From contig JAUVQW010000052.1 of the NCBI GenBank assembly GCA_030597945.1, positions 1 through 7,469 of the forward strand: 7,469 nt of DNA, given 5' to 3'. This DNA is from Actinomycetes bacterium. GTDB lineage: Bacteria > Actinomycetota > Aquicultoria > CAJVYJ01. Below are positions 6,628 to 7,469 of this stretch, in pieces (the first letter of the stretch is position 1; the number at the start of each line of letters is the position of its first letter). Below the pieces are notes generated by a model that saw only the letters and a list, made by a program, of their open reading frames with translations, did no database searches and had not been told where the DNA came from. Made by a program: the position numbers and the translations under genes.

Positions 6628-7469
6628 TTGGCTAATACCAAAACGTCTTACTTAAGAGGGAAGAAAGTACTCGCGCTTGGCCTGGCAAGGTCGGGAAAGG
6701 CGGTCGCTAGAGCTCTAAACGGCATTGGATCGATCGTAAGAGTAAGCGAAATGAGAACTGATGATATCTTGCAAAAGGAAGCGGTCTATCTTGAAAAAAT
6801 TGGTATTGAAGTTGAGCTTGGTAAGCAAGACAAAGATGTTCTAAGAGATACTGATTTTATTATTCCCAGTCCGGGGATGTCTCCAAATAACGAGATATTA
6901 GCCGAGGCGATAAAATCAAATATACCGATAATTAGCGAGGTAGAGGTAGCGTCCTTGCTGACTGATAGCCCTATTATCGGGGTAACAGGCACAAATGGAA
7001 AGACCACGACCACCGATTTGATCAGTCAGATTCTGCAACGATCCGGCAAGGCGGTGGCGGTAGGCGGAAATATCGGTTTTCCTTTAACGCAAGCCGTTAT
7101 CGATATGAAGGATAGTGATTTTGTAGTCGCGGAACTTAGCAGTTTTCAACTAGAGTTTATGCGGGACCTAAAGCCTAAAGTGGCCGTATTATTAAATATC
7201 TCACCAGATCATATCGACTGGCATGGTGACTTTTCGGCATACTCCGATGCCAAATATAAGATCTTTTCAAACCAATCATCAAATGACTGGGCGATCGTGA
7301 ACGCTGATCTTAAAGGACCCGAGTTTCAAAAGATCAAATCAAAAAAAATCTTTTACGGAGCAAATGAAATTCAGGATGGTTGTTACGTCGAAGGTGGAAT
7401 CATCTTTCTAGACAAAGATGGTGAAGTAATGGAAGTCGGGCCAGTGAGTGATATTCAGATCATTGGAAA
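6628..7469 (+). CDS. murD: UDP-N-acetylmuramoylalanine--D-glutamate ligase MurD, N-terminal and central part
   Basis: The frame is open to the right edge, giving 280 complete codons of a protein usually near 450 residues. MurD adds D-glutamate to UDP-MurNAc-L-Ala in the cytoplasm, using ATP. The N-terminal Rossmann-like UDP-binding domain reads KKVLALGLARSGKAVARAL (12-30), then IIPSPGMSP (78-86) and a SEVEVAS segment. The central ATPase domain has the loop GVTGTNGKTTTT (118-129), GGNIG (146-150), ELSSFQLE (169-176), and NISPDHIDWHGDF (190-202), followed by DAKYKIF with K209 (codon 7252) at the carbamylated-lysine position. The visible sequence stops at IIG, just where families continue with the HN-x-x-N segment; the C-terminal glutamate-binding domain is outside the window. 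No start ATG or GTG is available; TTG 6628 is chosen on ribosome-site spacing. It starts 14 bases after mraY. Confidence 0.95.
   Translation, partial: MANTKTSYLRGKKVLALGLARSGKAVARALNGIGSIVRVSEMRTDDILQKEAVYLEKIGIEVELGKQDKDVLRDTDFIIPSPGMSPNNEILAEAIKSNIPIISEVEVASLLTDSPIIGVTGTNGKTTTTDLISQILQRSGKAVAVGGNIGFPLTQAVIDMKDSDFVVAELSSFQLEFMRDLKPKVAVLLNISPDHIDWHGDFSAYSDAKYKIFSNQSSNDWAIVNADLKGPEFQKIKSKKIFYGANEIQDGCYVEGGIIFLDKDGEVMEVGPVSDIQIIG

Noticed and set aside
3046..7004. Identical 14-base sequence acaaatggaaagac in murE (3046-3059) and murD (6991-7004)
   Set aside because: Both copies encode the TNGKT part of the ATP loop in paralogous Mur ligases; this is shared function and codon choice, not a mobile or regulatory repeat.
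1..7469. Frequent CGATCG/GATC words as a HIP1-like repeat or methylation-linked signal
   Set aside because: The words fall in ordinary Ile, Asp and Arg codons without a fixed longer consensus such as GCGATCGC; this looks like codon preference.

Overview
The window is a seven-gene stretch of a bacterial dcw (division and cell wall) cluster. All genes are on the + strand, in the order rsmH (3' end only), ftsL-like, ftsI, murE, murF, mraY, murD (5' part only). Every gene from position 1 to 7469 is accounted for. The longest gene-free stretch is the 75 bases between ftsI and murE. I see no tRNA, rRNA, mobile element, CRISPR array, or convincing terminator.

Organism: a bacterium that makes peptidoglycan. 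The MurE substrate motif is DNPRNEDP, the form that goes with meso-diaminopimelate rather than lysine. RsmH carries the CxCPPDxPVCxC segment that I associate with Actinobacteriota, Clostridia-like Firmicutes and relatives, and not with Proteobacteria. FtsI has no C-terminal PASTA domains, unlike most Firmicutes PBP2x/SpoVD proteins. Base composition looks to be in the low-to-mid 40s percent GC (estimated by eye), with frequent ATA and GAT codons. A moderate-GC, mDAP-type, probably uncultured lineage such as a deep actinobacterial one would fit, but the window does not settle the phylum.

Layout: rsmH ends at 464 and ftsL starts 3 bases later. ftsI follows after 37 bases. A 75-base spacer with a TATAAT hexamer and a GTGTACAC palindrome then precedes murE. 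murE and murF overlap by 23 bases, with an excellent Shine-Dalgarno site inside the end of murE. mraY follows after 15 bases and murD after 14; both appear to start with TTG. Without visible terminators this reads as one transcription unit, perhaps with an extra internal promoter before murE.

How the genes work together: MurD, MurE and MurF add D-Glu, meso-DAP and D-Ala-D-Ala in turn to UDP-MurNAc-L-Ala in the cytoplasm. MraY moves the finished phospho-MurNAc-pentapeptide onto undecaprenyl phosphate at the membrane, giving lipid I. FtsI cross-links the exported material at the septum, and the FtsL-like protein is expected to recruit or activate it. RsmH is a 16S rRNA methyltransferase that commonly sits at the head of this cluster. 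I found no undescribed system here. The points worth a second look concern translation starts and coupling, the ftsI-murE spacer, and small oddities in RsmH and FtsL.
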